Shown here one piece after another: positions 45,489-58,300 of a DNA stretch of 64,000 bases. A program made the position numbers and the translations under genes. The notes beneath the pieces are model-generated. The model was not told the origin of the DNA. It did not search any database and saw only the letters and a list, made by a program, of their open reading frames with translations. Source of the DNA: Cephalotus follicularis (Eukaryota > Streptophyta > Magnoliopsida > Oxalidales > Cephalotaceae); assembly GCA_001972305.1 (NCBI GenBank), contig BDDD01000062.1, positions 915,376-979,375 on the forward strand, in the 5' to 3' direction. How positions within the stretch are numbered: the first letter of the stretch is position 1; each line of letters starts with the position of its first letter.

Positions 45489-47870
45489 TTAGGATTCGTC
45501 CCCTGAAGGGACGTTATACACAGAAGGAGGAGGCACTGAAGGGTACTAGGGCAAAGGTACAAGATTGGAATCCTTGACAGGGTCAATGTAAGGGACCATA
45601 GCACCTGGAAGATCTACCCTAGGTGATTCCTCAGATCCCCGAGCATGACTTTGTTCTTCCTCATAGGTCTGTAGAGCTTTCTCTTCTGCTTCATCAACCC
45701 CATCTGGAAAAAAAGTCAAACTCGGTCACTGATGGACCACAAATGACAAAGTCCAGAGGAAGCTCTAGATGACAACCGATCAAGTTTCGGCAGGTGTAAA
45801 ACCCCTTGTGATAGAGGGCTGCAGATTCCTTAAGGACTTCCTTAGTAAAACCTTCGGAAGCCTTAAAGTCGTCCACGGCCTTGGACAGAGCACTATGAAA
45901 GTCATCTGAAGCCTTGAAATCCATGAGGGCTTTGTCCACCGCCTTTTTAACCCGAGCTTCTTCCCTGTCTCGGTAACCAGAGAACTTCTCATCCAGAGCA
46001 TGCAACATGTCACTTGTGTGCACGAGGTTCCGTTCAACTTTCATCCTCTCTACCTTCTCCCTTTCCGGAGCTTCAATAGCCTGTCTCTTCTCCTCCATGA
46101 CAGATTCTTGAGCCCCAAGCACCTCCTCCAACTGGGCGCGAGCCTCGTCAGACGATCTCTTGAGCTCTGAAACCTCAGTTTGAAGCTCCTCAATAAATGT
46201 GCAGTCTTCCTTGACATTCCCCAGCAAGATATATGCGTCGTTCAAAGCCTGGAAAAGAAAACTCAAAGTTAAAGGAGGAACAGAAAGTCAACTTAAAAAG
46301 AAAATGAGAAGAAGTTTACAAACCCTGATATTGCTCTGAAAGAGATAGGTCCAAACTTGGCTGACGGACCAGTTATTTCTCGCCTCTATCTCGGCAGAAA
46401 GGAGGCACAACCTGCCAAGCTCCACTGCTGCCCTTGGGGTTTTCAAGCTAACGCCCGAGCTGCCGATTTCCTCCAGCACCTCTCTTACTTGGCCCAGATC
46501 CACGGGCACGTTAGGGCAGACGGTTTCCCGAGGACGCACTTCATGAGCGCCCTCCCAAGAATCATCTTCCCCATCTCTCCTCCTTTTCTTTTGCTTTTTG
46601 GAGACTTGAGATGGAGGGTCATTGGCAATTCACATGCCATGAGCAATCGCTGCCCTGGCGGCCTCGGCCTCGGCAACAGCAGCCGCCTTAGCTTTAGCAG
46701 CAGCGGCGGCCTCCTTTGTGGCCATCTTCTCCTTTGCCGCAGTAACCTTCTGAAGAGCTCTTTGCCTATCCTCCTTGGAAGCAGCCCTCGCTTTCTCCCA
46801 AGCAGCCCTCAAAACATCGATGGTTGGTTGTCGAGATGCCATTGCTGCACGGGACCACAAAGATAGAGTAAAAAATGTCAAAAAATTGAGTTTGAAATGA
46901 AAATGAAGACAATATATGCTGAGGAAGTGAGGAAGGTTTAATACGGCTCTCCTCCTCGATAACAGCTGAGGACACAGGTCCTTCTCGGGTATCTTGATCC
47001 TCCTCTCTCCTATCCCCGTGGGGACCTCCTATTTCTCGTCCAAACCATCCTGCCAACCAGAGGACATGCTCAGCCCAACTTAGCGCAAATGATCCTTCCA
47101 TATGACGGAGTTCACCTCCTCTGGCGCCAGAGCATAAAGTTTCGCCAGGTCAGCCTTCTCGGCCTTGGACAAAATTGTCCTATGATTGAGGCGTTAGGCG
47201 TCCAACGAGTCAAACCACGGATGGGGGTGAAGCCAGGGAGATTCCTAACAAGGAAATATCTCCCTCTCCGGCCCTTGACGGACTTTGTAGGGTCCACCAA
47301 CAACTTCTTGGCCTGACTAACTCGCGGCTTGAAGTAAAAGCCACGTTTGTCTGGAGAAACGTTGATGGAATGGAACTCTTTGAACAGCCCCACAGTTGCG
47401 GTCACCCCCGTTTCCAAGCATTTCACCAAGAAACCTATGATGAAGCCCTGGGATTGAGCTTGGAGCATCGAAGGGTGAATCTGATAGTGTCTCAAAATAG
47501 CTATGGCAAACGAGGGTATGGGGAGCCTTAAGTCGTGCGACAGCGCATCTTCAAACACCACAAAGAGGCCAGGTTTGCTTTCTGTGGCCTCCTTGGGATC
47601 CCGGGGAGGTGAGTACGTTAGGCTCCTCGGGAAGCAATATTTGTTTGCCAGCTCGTTCACTTTTTCAGGGGGGAGCACACACCTGTCAAAGTGAGTCTTA
47701 AAAACCTAGGCCCCGACCTCTGTAGAAGTGACGTCTGGGGCGCTAGCGGCGGTGGCTTCCATGTCCTTAGCAGCTCCAAGAGGACGCTCGACGACAGTAA
47801 ATTCTCCTACCACACGATACACTTCCTCAGGAGTCCTGATATATCTAGAAGTTTGCTTAGTTCTGGCCAT
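45489..47870 (-). pseudogene. Antisense additional gene of Tat-2, three exons, H3-like N-terminus
   Basis: Exons on the minus strand: 47870-46945, 46844-46324, 46248-45489, with splice sites at the same places as in the Tat-1 antisense gene. Exon 1 starts MARTKQTSRYIRTPEE, then a TAG about 50 codons in, then the same domain as Tat-1 (LFVVFEDALSHDLRLPIPSF, GFIIGFLVKCLETGV). A frameshift lies at about 47180. Exon 2 begins MASRQPTIDVL and is Ala/Lys-rich. Exon 3 is a coiled coil followed by GFYTCRN and FVICGPSV, as in Tat-1, with a one-base shift at the A-run near 45710. Function unknown. The first residues match the histone H3 tail; see the finding. The 1.1 kb between integrase and this gene has no other gene. 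Confidence 0.68.
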
Positions 47871-48393
47871 CTGGAGATTGGTGAAGAGGAGAGAGAGGGA
47901 CAGAAATTTATAAGCCGAGAAAAACCTTGGAAAAACCCAAACAGATTTAAAGTGCGAGCAAGAGAAAAACGGCTCACCTGATTTCTTTCATAATAAGGAT
48001 TCAAAGAGAGATTGGGTTGAAGACTGGGAAAGCTGAAAGATTTGATTGCACAGAAGTTTTGAAAGTTTGAGAAGCGTAAAGGAACTTTGTCAAGAAGAAA
48101 GAGCAATTTAAAGAACCCTAGATCGTGTTCAGACCTTTAGATCTCTGCTGATTTAAACGGTTGAGATGGATCCATCAAATCAGACCCGGGATACGAAGAG
48201 GTTATGCGAGACAACTGAAAGGACATAAAACGAAAGTGACTGTTGCTCTGCCGCATCATACCAGATATGGGCCAATTGAAAAGACCCAAATGACTTAGTA
48301 GTCCTGATCAAGTACCAAAGCCCTGCTCAAAGCCAAGCCATTAATGGACTTCCTCCTCTGCCAAGCCTAAAGAATGAAGACCAGGGGGGCATA

Positions 48394-48893
48394 TGATATG
48401 AGAAATTTCTGTATAAACAAAACTACCACGTGTCCTCTAGAAAAACGAGACAATTGTCTTTCAGAGCTACAGACACGTGATCAGACCATTTACAATCTGA
48501 AAAGATAACGCTCCATAACGCCAGAGCGCCAAATAAGGTAACGGTGCGAGATCCTCGACCGTTTCATAGGAGTACAATAATCATCTCCGCAAGTCAAGTA
48601 AGGGAGTTACAACCAAGTTCTATAAATACTACAAAGCAACACTTTACACATGTCTGCTATTTTGACACTTAAAAAACCTTTGTGCTTTCTTCTCTGTACA
48701 TTGTCTGACTTTAGTATCGGAGAGTCCCCGGGAGTGAAACCTCCTGAACCTTCGACTAGTTTGTTATTTGTGTGCAGGGAAGATCGTGTAATATTCAACC
48801 TGATACCGTTTTCGAAACATTTACAACATTTTCCTCTACAAATCAAATTCTTTCACGTAAGGGACTGTTGAGGAGTTGATTCTTGCATCAACA
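48394..48893 (+). repeat. 3' LTR of Tat-2 (500 bp)
   Basis: Starts TGATATGAG after the polypurine tract CCAGGGGGGCATA and ends GCATCAACA. It is shorter than the Tat-1 LTR, and its body differs. A TATAAATA box at 48621-48628 is followed by a likely transcript start 30 bp on. Confidence 0.88.
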
Positions 48894-49358
48894 ATCCAAT
48901 ACAACAAAATAATTCATTTATGACAAATATTTTGGAAGTCATAAAATGAGTCAAAAATGAAAAATGAAAATTTTACATACAAAAATATTTCTAAATATCA
49001 CATATTTTTTAAAATTTTACGTATGGGTTACATGATACATAATTGTTAGAAATATACTTACGACAAATTTACGAGGCTTAGTCTATAACAAATCATGGTC
49101 TGTTATGAATTTTAAGCAACTGTGAAGGATTTTATTTATCACGAATTACTTAAATTTCTTGTAGTGATCATCACCAAAAAAAAAAAACACTACATGGAAC
49201 ACAATGAAATGTTACTTAACCACAAAATATAAAGATCTCTAAGCATATATAGAAAGAAGAACAAAAAAAACAAATCAATTTCTTAAATGCCACATAATAT
49301 TGTCTTAAAACAACTTGTTTAGTTACTAGTGGAATATTGGCATTTAGTGAAGAAAAGG
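48894..49358. other. 3' flank of PCBER copy 2 with a CACTA-type end
   Basis: No gene. At 49155-49166 the sequence TTTCTTGTAGTG equals a plant CACTA terminus (CACTACAAGAAA) read on the minus strand. The partner terminus was not found, so the element is undefined. A poly(A) run lies at 49179-49188. Confidence 0.4.
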
Positions 49359-52300
49359 TCACACAAACTGATTTAGATACTCATCCACTGTAGTGTAATT
49401 GACATCAGGGTAAAGCTCTGAAGCCTCAACACCAAATGATGGTTCAATCTCAAAGTTGGTCTGATCCCCCTTCACATAGATTGAGTGAAAAATGGATAAT
49501 AGGGCATTGAGTGGATATGAAGCTTCTGTAATAGCAGGAAAAAATATCTCAAAATTAACTTTGACAATTATAAAGCATTGTTACCCATAATATAAGTTCT
49601 ATCCTACCATAACATTGGAGAACTGAGAAAAAGTAATTTTTTCCGTTTCGACGAAAAGTCGAATGCCTAATTATGGATTAGTTACCAAATAATGAAGTGA
49701 TGGATTTTAAATTCTCACTAACCTTCAATGTTTTTTAGAATTTGGTCCTCTGGAACGTAGATCCTTTCAAGGGATTTGTCAATCTTTTTCTCCCACAAGG
49801 ACACAAGATCATTGAATGAGTAGATGTTACCAGGAGGCCTAAGATAGAGGTTTTTGTTTAAGGTTCTTGGATCGTCAACAGCTCTGATAGTATAGGCACC
49901 AATATCATCTTCCTTGTTGAAAATTGCTGGAGATCAAAGGTTTCCTTCACATAAATTGTCTCACATGCACATGCATGCACCAATGATAACCAATGAGCAA
50001 TGCCACTGACCGCAAGTAGCAGTTGTGGTAGCAGCTTAGGTAGTTAAATCTCATTTGTCAATGCTACCAAACATCAGTAGTAAGTTTTTTTTTTTTTAAC
50101 TCACCATTCAGGTTTGATCACCTAAGCTGTTACCCCCTAACTTGCAGTCAATAGCAATTTTCATAATCATGGTCCCCAGTATTTTATTAAATTGTCTATA
50201 GTAAATAATATGGTAGTTTACATTTCACATAAATGCATAATATACCAAATTATTTACTTTGCAAAAGCACACAATGAGCTTGCAATGGGGATCCTTTTTC
50301 GTATCAGACAAACTCAGTGCACTGTGTTTTAATTTTTCGTGCTCACACAAATGAAATGCATTGGATAGTACATTGGGCTCTTCTCAAAATATAGAGGAGC
50401 CAGATCCAATGAGCATGTGGTTCAAATGCATATAAATTGATAAAAACTCCTAGTTGAATAGAACTTCTTATAAGATAAATAACAAGCAGAACCAAAAGCA
50501 GGTATGATTTTACCTTTTGGAATACCATCACCAAAGATGACGATTTTATCTCTTGGAGGGGCTGTGGCTCCATCCTGTGACAAATTGGAAAGGAAGTAGC
50601 CAGCGAAGAAATTATTAGCAACATATGTGTATGGAATTCCTTCAGCCTCAATAGCTCTCCGGATTTTAGCCTTAGTGGCAAATGCTACTTTTGCTGGTCC
50701 AACAGCATTAACACGATCGACATCATTCCCAAACTCTGAAGGGAGGAATCTCTGAAAAACATGAAGCATTTTCCTAATAAGACATTAATTGAAGAAACCT
50801 GGATAATTGAAGATATATAGTTGGGTCTTAGCCAGGAACGGAGCCAGAAATTCAATTCAGGAAATTTTGGGACAGTTTCCATTTTATAGGCATGACATAG
50901 TTTACAATTTTTATAAATATTCTCATCGTTTGGTAGGCTGCACACAGCAAATTGTAAAAATTAATGAAATGAACTAACAACAGAGGACATACTCCGTGGC
51001 TACAAAGTCGAAAATTCAATCAATTGGGCTAAGAGAGACCAAGATTCAAAACCGAAAATGCAATCATTGGCCACTTGCCACACTCGCACTCAAGTTGTAA
51101 ACAGATTCAGAGCATAAAGAGATTAGGATTCATGAAAAGAGATCCAAACTCCAAACTAAACAAAAAATTGTCAAACAACAATCGGCCTGGTCACTGGCCA
51201 CACCACACACACTGCACAAACAACAATTGGTTGGGCAATCAATTAACCACAAATACCAAATCGAAAAATTGTTAATCGTTGTATCTGATTCAAAATAATC
51301 AATTAGCCACAAATGTCACAAATAAAAAAATGGTAATTGTTGTATACTTGTATAGATCTAGGTCAGCCACGTTTTTATATTTCTGTGTAAACTGTCTAAT
51401 ATAAGACCTAAAAAATTATATAAAACGAAAAAAAGATCTTTATTGCCCTGAACAAGCAATTTCAATTAACGAACTTGGATAAATGAGAGTTAAAAGTCTT
51501 TTGATTTCAAAAGTGGGTCCACGATATAAATGAAACAATATCCCATGCAATTAATATTAAGTATAAAATTACGTCCTTTATGTTATAAAGTTCTGAAGTT
51601 AAATCACAACTGAAGATTATACTATAAAAAGATTCAGAGAGAAATTGAGAGAGAAAGTAAGAGAGAATAAGAGTTTTTCTTATTATGAATTCTTTAACTT
51701 CTTCTTAATAATACATTCCTATTTATAAGAGTTTAGAGGATTGTTGGAATAGTGTTTTGTTGTTGGAATAGTAATTCAACTATTCATCTGACGACTGCTT
51801 TTACAATACTCCCCCTTGAATTTCTATTCCATATTACTATGACTGCCTCGTTAAAACCTTGCTAGGAAAAACTCATTGGGATAAAAATATTTGCGAAGGA
51901 AAAAGAGTACAGTCTCCCCTTGAAACAAAACTTCACAAGTTCTTGAACTGTATTAATGAAGATCTTTAATCTGACGCATCACAATATCATGTCTGAGCTT
52001 CTTGAATGTAGTACCCGATAATACCTTCGTAAATAAATCCGCTAAATTGTCACTTGATCGAATTTGTTGTACATCAATATCACAATTTTTCTGAAGCTCA
52101 TGGGTGTAGAAGAATTTTGATGAAATATGTTTCGTTTGATCACCCTTGATATATCCTCCTCTGAGTTGTGTGATGCAAGCAGCATTATCTTCATATATTA
52201 CAGTGGGATTATTTCTAATCGAAGATAGTCCACATGATTCTTGTATATGTTGAATTATTGATCTCAACCATATACATTCTCGGCTTGCTTCATGAATTGC

Positions 52301-55300
52301 AATGATCTCTGAATGATTCGAAGAAGTTGCTGTCATTGTCTGTTTTGTTGATCTCCATGATATAGCAGTGTCACAAAAGGTAAAGACATAACCGGTTTGT
52401 GATCTTGCTTTATGTGGATCAGACAAGTATCCAGCATCAACATATCCAATCAATGTTGATTTTGTGCCCCTTGGATAAAATAGACCCATATCAGTGCTTC
52501 CACGCAGATAGCGCATTATATGCTTAATTCCATTTTAGTGCCTTCTTGTTGGTGTCGAGCTATATCTTGCTAGTAAATTGACAGAGAATACAATATCAGG
52601 TCTTGTGCAATTTGCAAGATACAATAGTGCTCCAATTGCGCTAAGATAAGGAACTTCAGGTCCAAGGATTTCTTCTCCTTCTTCTTGGGGACGAAATGGA
52701 TCCTTCTTGACATCAAGAGATCGGATTACCATTGGAGTGCTTAGATGATAAGCTTTGTCCATGTTGAATCGACTAAGAACCTTTTCAGTGTATGTGGATT
52801 GATGGATAAAGATCCCAGATGATATGTGCTTTACCTGTATACCAAGACAAAATTTTGTTTTTCCAAGATCTTTAATTTCAAACTAACCCTTTAAATATGT
52901 CGCAGTCTTTGTAAGTTCATCAGAAGTACCTACAAGATTTAAATCATCCACATATACTGCAATAATAGCAAATCCATCGTTAGATTTTTTGATAAAAATA
53001 CATGGACATATTTGATCATTTGTATACCCTTCTTTGATTAAGTATTCACTTAGTCGATTGTACCACATTCGACCAGATTGTTTCAATCCATACAACGAAC
53101 GTTGTAGCTTAATTGAATACATGTGGCGAGATTTGTTCGATTCAGAAATTTTAAATCCATCAGGAATTCTCATATATATGTCACTATCAAGTGATCCATA
53201 TAAGTATGTTGTTACTACGTCCATAAGACGAGTTTCAAGTCCGTTTGAAGCAGCCATACTAATTAGGAATCGAAAAGTGATTCCATCCATAATTGGAGAA
53301 TATGTTTCCTGGTAATCAATACCTGGTCTTTGTGAAAACCCTTGAGCTACAAGCCTTGCTTTGTATCTCACAATTTCATTTTTCTCATTTCGTTTTCGAA
53401 CAAATATCCATCTGAACCCAACAGGGGTTACACCATTTGGTGTTTGAATTATTGGTCCAAATACTTCTCGTTTGGACAAAGATTGTAACTCTGCTTGTAT
53501 TGCATCTTTCCATTTTGTTCAATCATTTCTTCGTTGACATTGTTCAACACTTTGTGGTTCAGGATCCATAACAGGATTTGTAATATCCAATGCAACGACA
53601 TAGGCAAATTTGTCATTAACTATAATCTCATCTCGATTCCATATTTGATCATTATGTGCATAATTAATCGAGACTTCTTGATTTTGAAATTCCACAGCCT
53701 CTTCAGGGCTTTGTACTCTCTCTGGAGTCAATGTGGGTTCTGGAAATAACACATTATCTTGTGTTAATGCTATTTCAGGGTTTTGTACACTACCCTTATT
53801 TGCCTTTCTTTTCCGTGGTACTATATCTTTGGCACCAAGTGGTCTACCACGTTTCAACTGTGGTTTAGACTTTAATATATCGATTGAGCTTTCACTAGAT
53901 TTAGATATATCAACTCTCGCTGGAGCATTCACAGCTGGTATATAAGATTTTACCACTTTTTGAGCATCATTAAATTCATCTGACATTTGATTTTGCAAAT
54001 TAATGATCCTTTGAACTTGTTGTTCACATTCATTTGTACGTGGATCAAAACTATGCAATCTTGATACTTTCCATGAATTTTCATTTTCATTTTTCAATAA
54101 AATCTTGTCTCCCCCTAACACTGGGAAAACCAATTCATCAAAGTGGCAGTCTGCATAACGTGCAGTAAACATATCACCTGTTAATGGCTCAAGATACCTT
54201 ATAATTGATGGAGAATCAAATCTCACATAAACGCCAAGTCTGCGTTGTGGTCCCATCTTACTCCGCTGAGTAGGTGAAATAGGAACATATACTGCACATC
54301 CAAACACTCTTAAGTGGGATATGTTTGGTTCTCGATCAAGAACAAGTTGCAATGAAGAATATTTATGATATGCAGTCGGTCTTATACGTATAAGAGCCGC
54401 AGCATGCAATATCACATGTCCCCAAGCTGAAATGGGTAACTTTGACCTCATCAACAAAGGACGAGCAATCAATTGAAGTCTCTTTATAAGAGATTCGGCT
54501 AACCCATTTTGGGTGTGTACGTGAGAAACAGGATGTTCAATGGCAATTCCTATTGCCATGCAATATTCATCAAATGCTTTGGAACAAAATTCAGCAGCAT
54601 TATCTAGCCGAATAGACTTTATAGGATGATCTGGAAATTGTGCTCGTAATTTATTTATTTGAGCCAATAGTCTCGCAAATGCAACATTACGAGTTGAAAG
54701 TAAACATACATGCGACCATCTTGTCGATGCATCTATTAAGACCATGAAATATCGAAATGGTCCAGATGGTGGATTAATCCGTCCACAAATATCTCCTTGA
54801 ATTCTCTCTAAGAAGTTTGGAGATTCTACAATCACTTTTGTTGTAGATGGTCTTATAATGAGTTTTCCTTGTGAACAAGCAACGCAATGGTTCTCATTAT
54901 TCAATAGCATTTTCTGCTTTTTAAGTGGATGGCCATGTAAACTTTCAATGATTCGACGCATCATTGTCACACCTGGGTGGCCTAGCCGTTCATGCCAAAT
55001 CATGAACCCTTTTAAGTCTATGACTTTTGAATCCACGAGATTCAATTACTCTAATTTTCATAATGTATAGCCCAGAAGAAAGCACAGGGAGTTTCTCCAA
55101 TATTTGCTTTCGGCCGTAAGCATTATCAGTGATATAAAGATATTCTTTGTCATTTTTCATTTGTGGTTTCAATATGATAACCATTTCGGCGAATATCTTT
55201 GAAACTAAGCAAGTTTCTCCTAGACTGTCGAATATAAAGCATCTGTGATGCGCATGTGTTCCATTTGATAACACAAAGCTGACCATCCCAGAACCTTCAA

Positions 55301-58300
55301 TTAGGTCTGATGTACCAGAAATTATTCCAACATTTGCCTTTGCTATTGTCAAATGTGAAAAATATTTTTCACTCTGGAGTATTATGTGTGTTGTTGCACT
55401 GTCAGCTATGCATATATCTCCAATATTCATTGTATGATGATCTATAGATAAGAACACACATGTTAATAAATATAACTATGTTATATTTAACTTCATAAGC
55501 ACTTTATTCAAAAAGTGATAAACATTAAAAATATAGCACATAACATCAACCGAGATGGAAGTCTTCGTCGACAATCATTTGATTCATTTTCTCGTTTGGA
55601 TAACTTACGAAATCAGCAATGTCCAAATGGGTTATACCCATTGAACCAAAGTCTGGTTGCGTAGTTTCCAAAGGGTCACAATGACTAATAAAAATTTGTT
55701 TCAATTCGTTTGTCATTCTCTTTTAGAGAAGCTTGATATAAGTCGACCAAATGCTTCCCTGTGCGACAAGCACGGTACCAATGACCTTCCATACCACATC
55801 GGTTGTAATTACCCTTTTTATTTTGGGTTTGTTCATCCTTACTGGATTATCCAGGATTGCGTCACTTTTGACGTTTTGTATCAGGATTTTGCCATTTCAT
55901 GCTATTATTATTACGTGGTCCCAAGAAATTTTGATTTCTTCCACTGCCACGTCTACGTCCACGCCCTGTTCCTCTTCCTCTAAATTCTGACGAGGTTGCA
56001 TTTACCTCTGGTAAAGGGGCTGAACCAGTCGGACAACTTTCATGATTTTGCAGGAGTAATTCATTATTTTGTTCCGCAATAAGAAGAGATCCAATTAGTT
56101 CACGATATTTTGTGAACCCGTGCAACATATACTGTTGCAGTAACACATTGGATGCATAAAATGTTCGATATGTTTTCTCAGCAACATATCATCGGTGATA
56201 ACTTCACCACACATCTTTAATTGTGATACAATTTTGAACAACGTGGAATTATATTCCGAAACTGTTTTAAAGTCTTGAAATCGTAGCTGTGCCCAATCAT
56301 TCAATGCCTTTGGTAATACAACAGCTTTCAAGTGCTCAAACCTATCATTTAGGTTTTGGAACAATTCAAGTGGATTTTCAACAGTTACTTATATTTCAGG
56401 TCATCATCAATATGATGCCTTAGGAAAATCAGCGCAGTGGCGCGTTCCTCATTTGATACTGCATTATCTTCATCAATTGTGTGCCTCAATTTCTTAACAC
56501 TCAAATGCAGTTTCACATCAAGTACCCATGATAGATAATTCTTTCCAGAAATATCAAGAGCAATGAATTTTTGATTTTCAATGTTTGCCATTTTTATACT
56601 GAATCAAAAGATAAAAATAAATATCATTTGAGCATAGTAAAATAAATAAAGTTTACTGTAATAAAAAAAATTTGGGACCTCATTGGTGCAATCATAGGCC
56701 ACACTCATTTTCATGAGACCACTTGAGCATAATGGGGTTTGCCGAGACTCGAACGCCGGACCTCATGGATGAGCGAGCGGCTTCCTACCACTAAGTCACC
56801 AACTCAAGTGATGATAATCGTTTCCAAGATTAAATATATATAGATATATGATAATATCCTTATTTACTTTTTAAATGGATCAAATATTAGATAATTACAA
56901 TAATTAAAATTGATCATAAAATAAATAATATAAATATATAAAGCAGTAAACGTGTTCTCACCTATACATCGTAAGGTGATACCGTTAGATATTAAATATA
57001 TAGGTTCCCACTAAGTCTCGGACAATTACAGTAGACAAATGGTACCTCAAGAACAATAAATCATAATAATGTTTCACACCACGTATATGGTGATCCGCAC
57101 AGATAAGTAATACATTAAAATAATAATAGAGACATACGTTTTCATACGCTGTCGGTACTCCGTACGAAATATGAAAACGCGAAACTTTATTATATATATA
57201 TATATATATATAGGTTTCCACACATAGGCGGTACGCCGACCAATCGGTGGAACCATTAATTTTTGTTATTTTTTGTTATTTTATATATATGTATGTATAT
57301 ATATATGTATACATATATTTGAAAGACTAATTCAAATTACCTCAAATCTCAGTTGGATAGAGTCTCGTGCTGATAACGTGTTATAAACTTCTGAGATTAA
57401 CTCACAACTGAAGATTATACTATAAAGAGATTTAGAGAAAAATTGAGAGAGAAAGTAAGAGAGAATAAGAGTTTTTCTTATTATGAATTCATTAACTTCT
57501 TCTTAACAATATATTCCTATTTATAAGAGTTTATGGGGTTATTGGAATAGTGTTTGATTGTTGAAATAGTAATTCAACTATTCATCTGACGACTGCTTTT
57601 ACAATACTTTATATCTTCTTTAGGCCACCATACTATTTAAGCTTCTAGCCAAATTATATATAAAATCCTCTTGCAAGTTCATGCCATATCACTTGTGTTC
57701 GCTGACTGTTCTATCAAATGCCACAAAAACCCACAATTGTTTGGAGATACCGATTTAAAGAGTAATACAACAAAAGCCAAAGAAATGCTGTGAGTATGAG
57801 AAACGAGAGAGACGACAGAGAGGCATAGGAGTAGCGTATTTTAGTTTTCATTTTTATTTGCTTTATTAACTTTTGTAATTTCGTTAGGTAAAAAAATTTA
57901 ATTATTGTAAAGAAGTCGTCAGATGAATAGTGAATTACTATTCCAACAACCAAACACTATTCCAAGAACCCCCTAAACTCCTATAAATAGGAATGTATTG
58001 TTAAGAAGAAGTTAAGGAATTCATAATAAGAAAAACTCTTATTCTCTCTTACTTTCTCTATCAATTTCTCTCTGAATCTCTTTATAGTATAATCTTCAGT
58101 TGTGAGTTAATTTCCGAAGTTTATAACATTAATTGGGTTGTACAAATTGGGCATCCATTATTTAATTAAGATTGGGTCTAATAACCATTGGATTTTAATT
58201 AGGTATTTATATAGGTTGGACTTGGACTGTATTAAATTTAAAGTATATATAATTCTTTTTTCTTCAAAAGCCTAATTGGGGCTTTATGTCGTATAGAGTT

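Larger units (their letters stand above)
36493..48893 (+). mobile_element. 5'-truncated Tat-lineage gypsy element (Tat-2) with nested solo LTR and antisense gene
   Basis: Same family as Tat-1 on the opposite strand: gag and protease (36493-37986), interrupted by a family D solo LTR (37987-40737), then protease end, RT, RNase H, archaeal RNase H, integrase (40738-44332), hairpin array, antisense gene (45489-47870) and 3' LTR (48394-48893). The 5' LTR and start of gag are lost. The longest frame is RT-RNase H (41116-42546). Confidence 0.92.
51581..57606 (-). mobile_element. Complete Ty1/copia element in PCBER intron 2
   Basis: 6026 bp with 228-bp LTRs at both ends and a perfect target duplication CTTTA (51576-51580 and 57607-57611). 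Element order from 57606: LTR, primer site, leader with SINE-like insert, gag, protease, integrase, RT, RNase H, polypurine tract (AAGGGGGAG, 51809-51817 on the minus strand), LTR. The LTRs start TATTGT and end TAACA. By eye they differ at about 17 of 228 positions, so the insertion is not recent, and several stops interrupt the polyprotein. Confidence 0.93.

Noticed and set aside
57379..57603. Copia LTR defined with TG...CA ends (225 bp)
   Set aside because: With these ends the flanks do not match. Extending by three bases to TATTGT places the LTR directly after the polypurine tract and gives perfect 5-bp duplications for both the complete element and the solo LTR.
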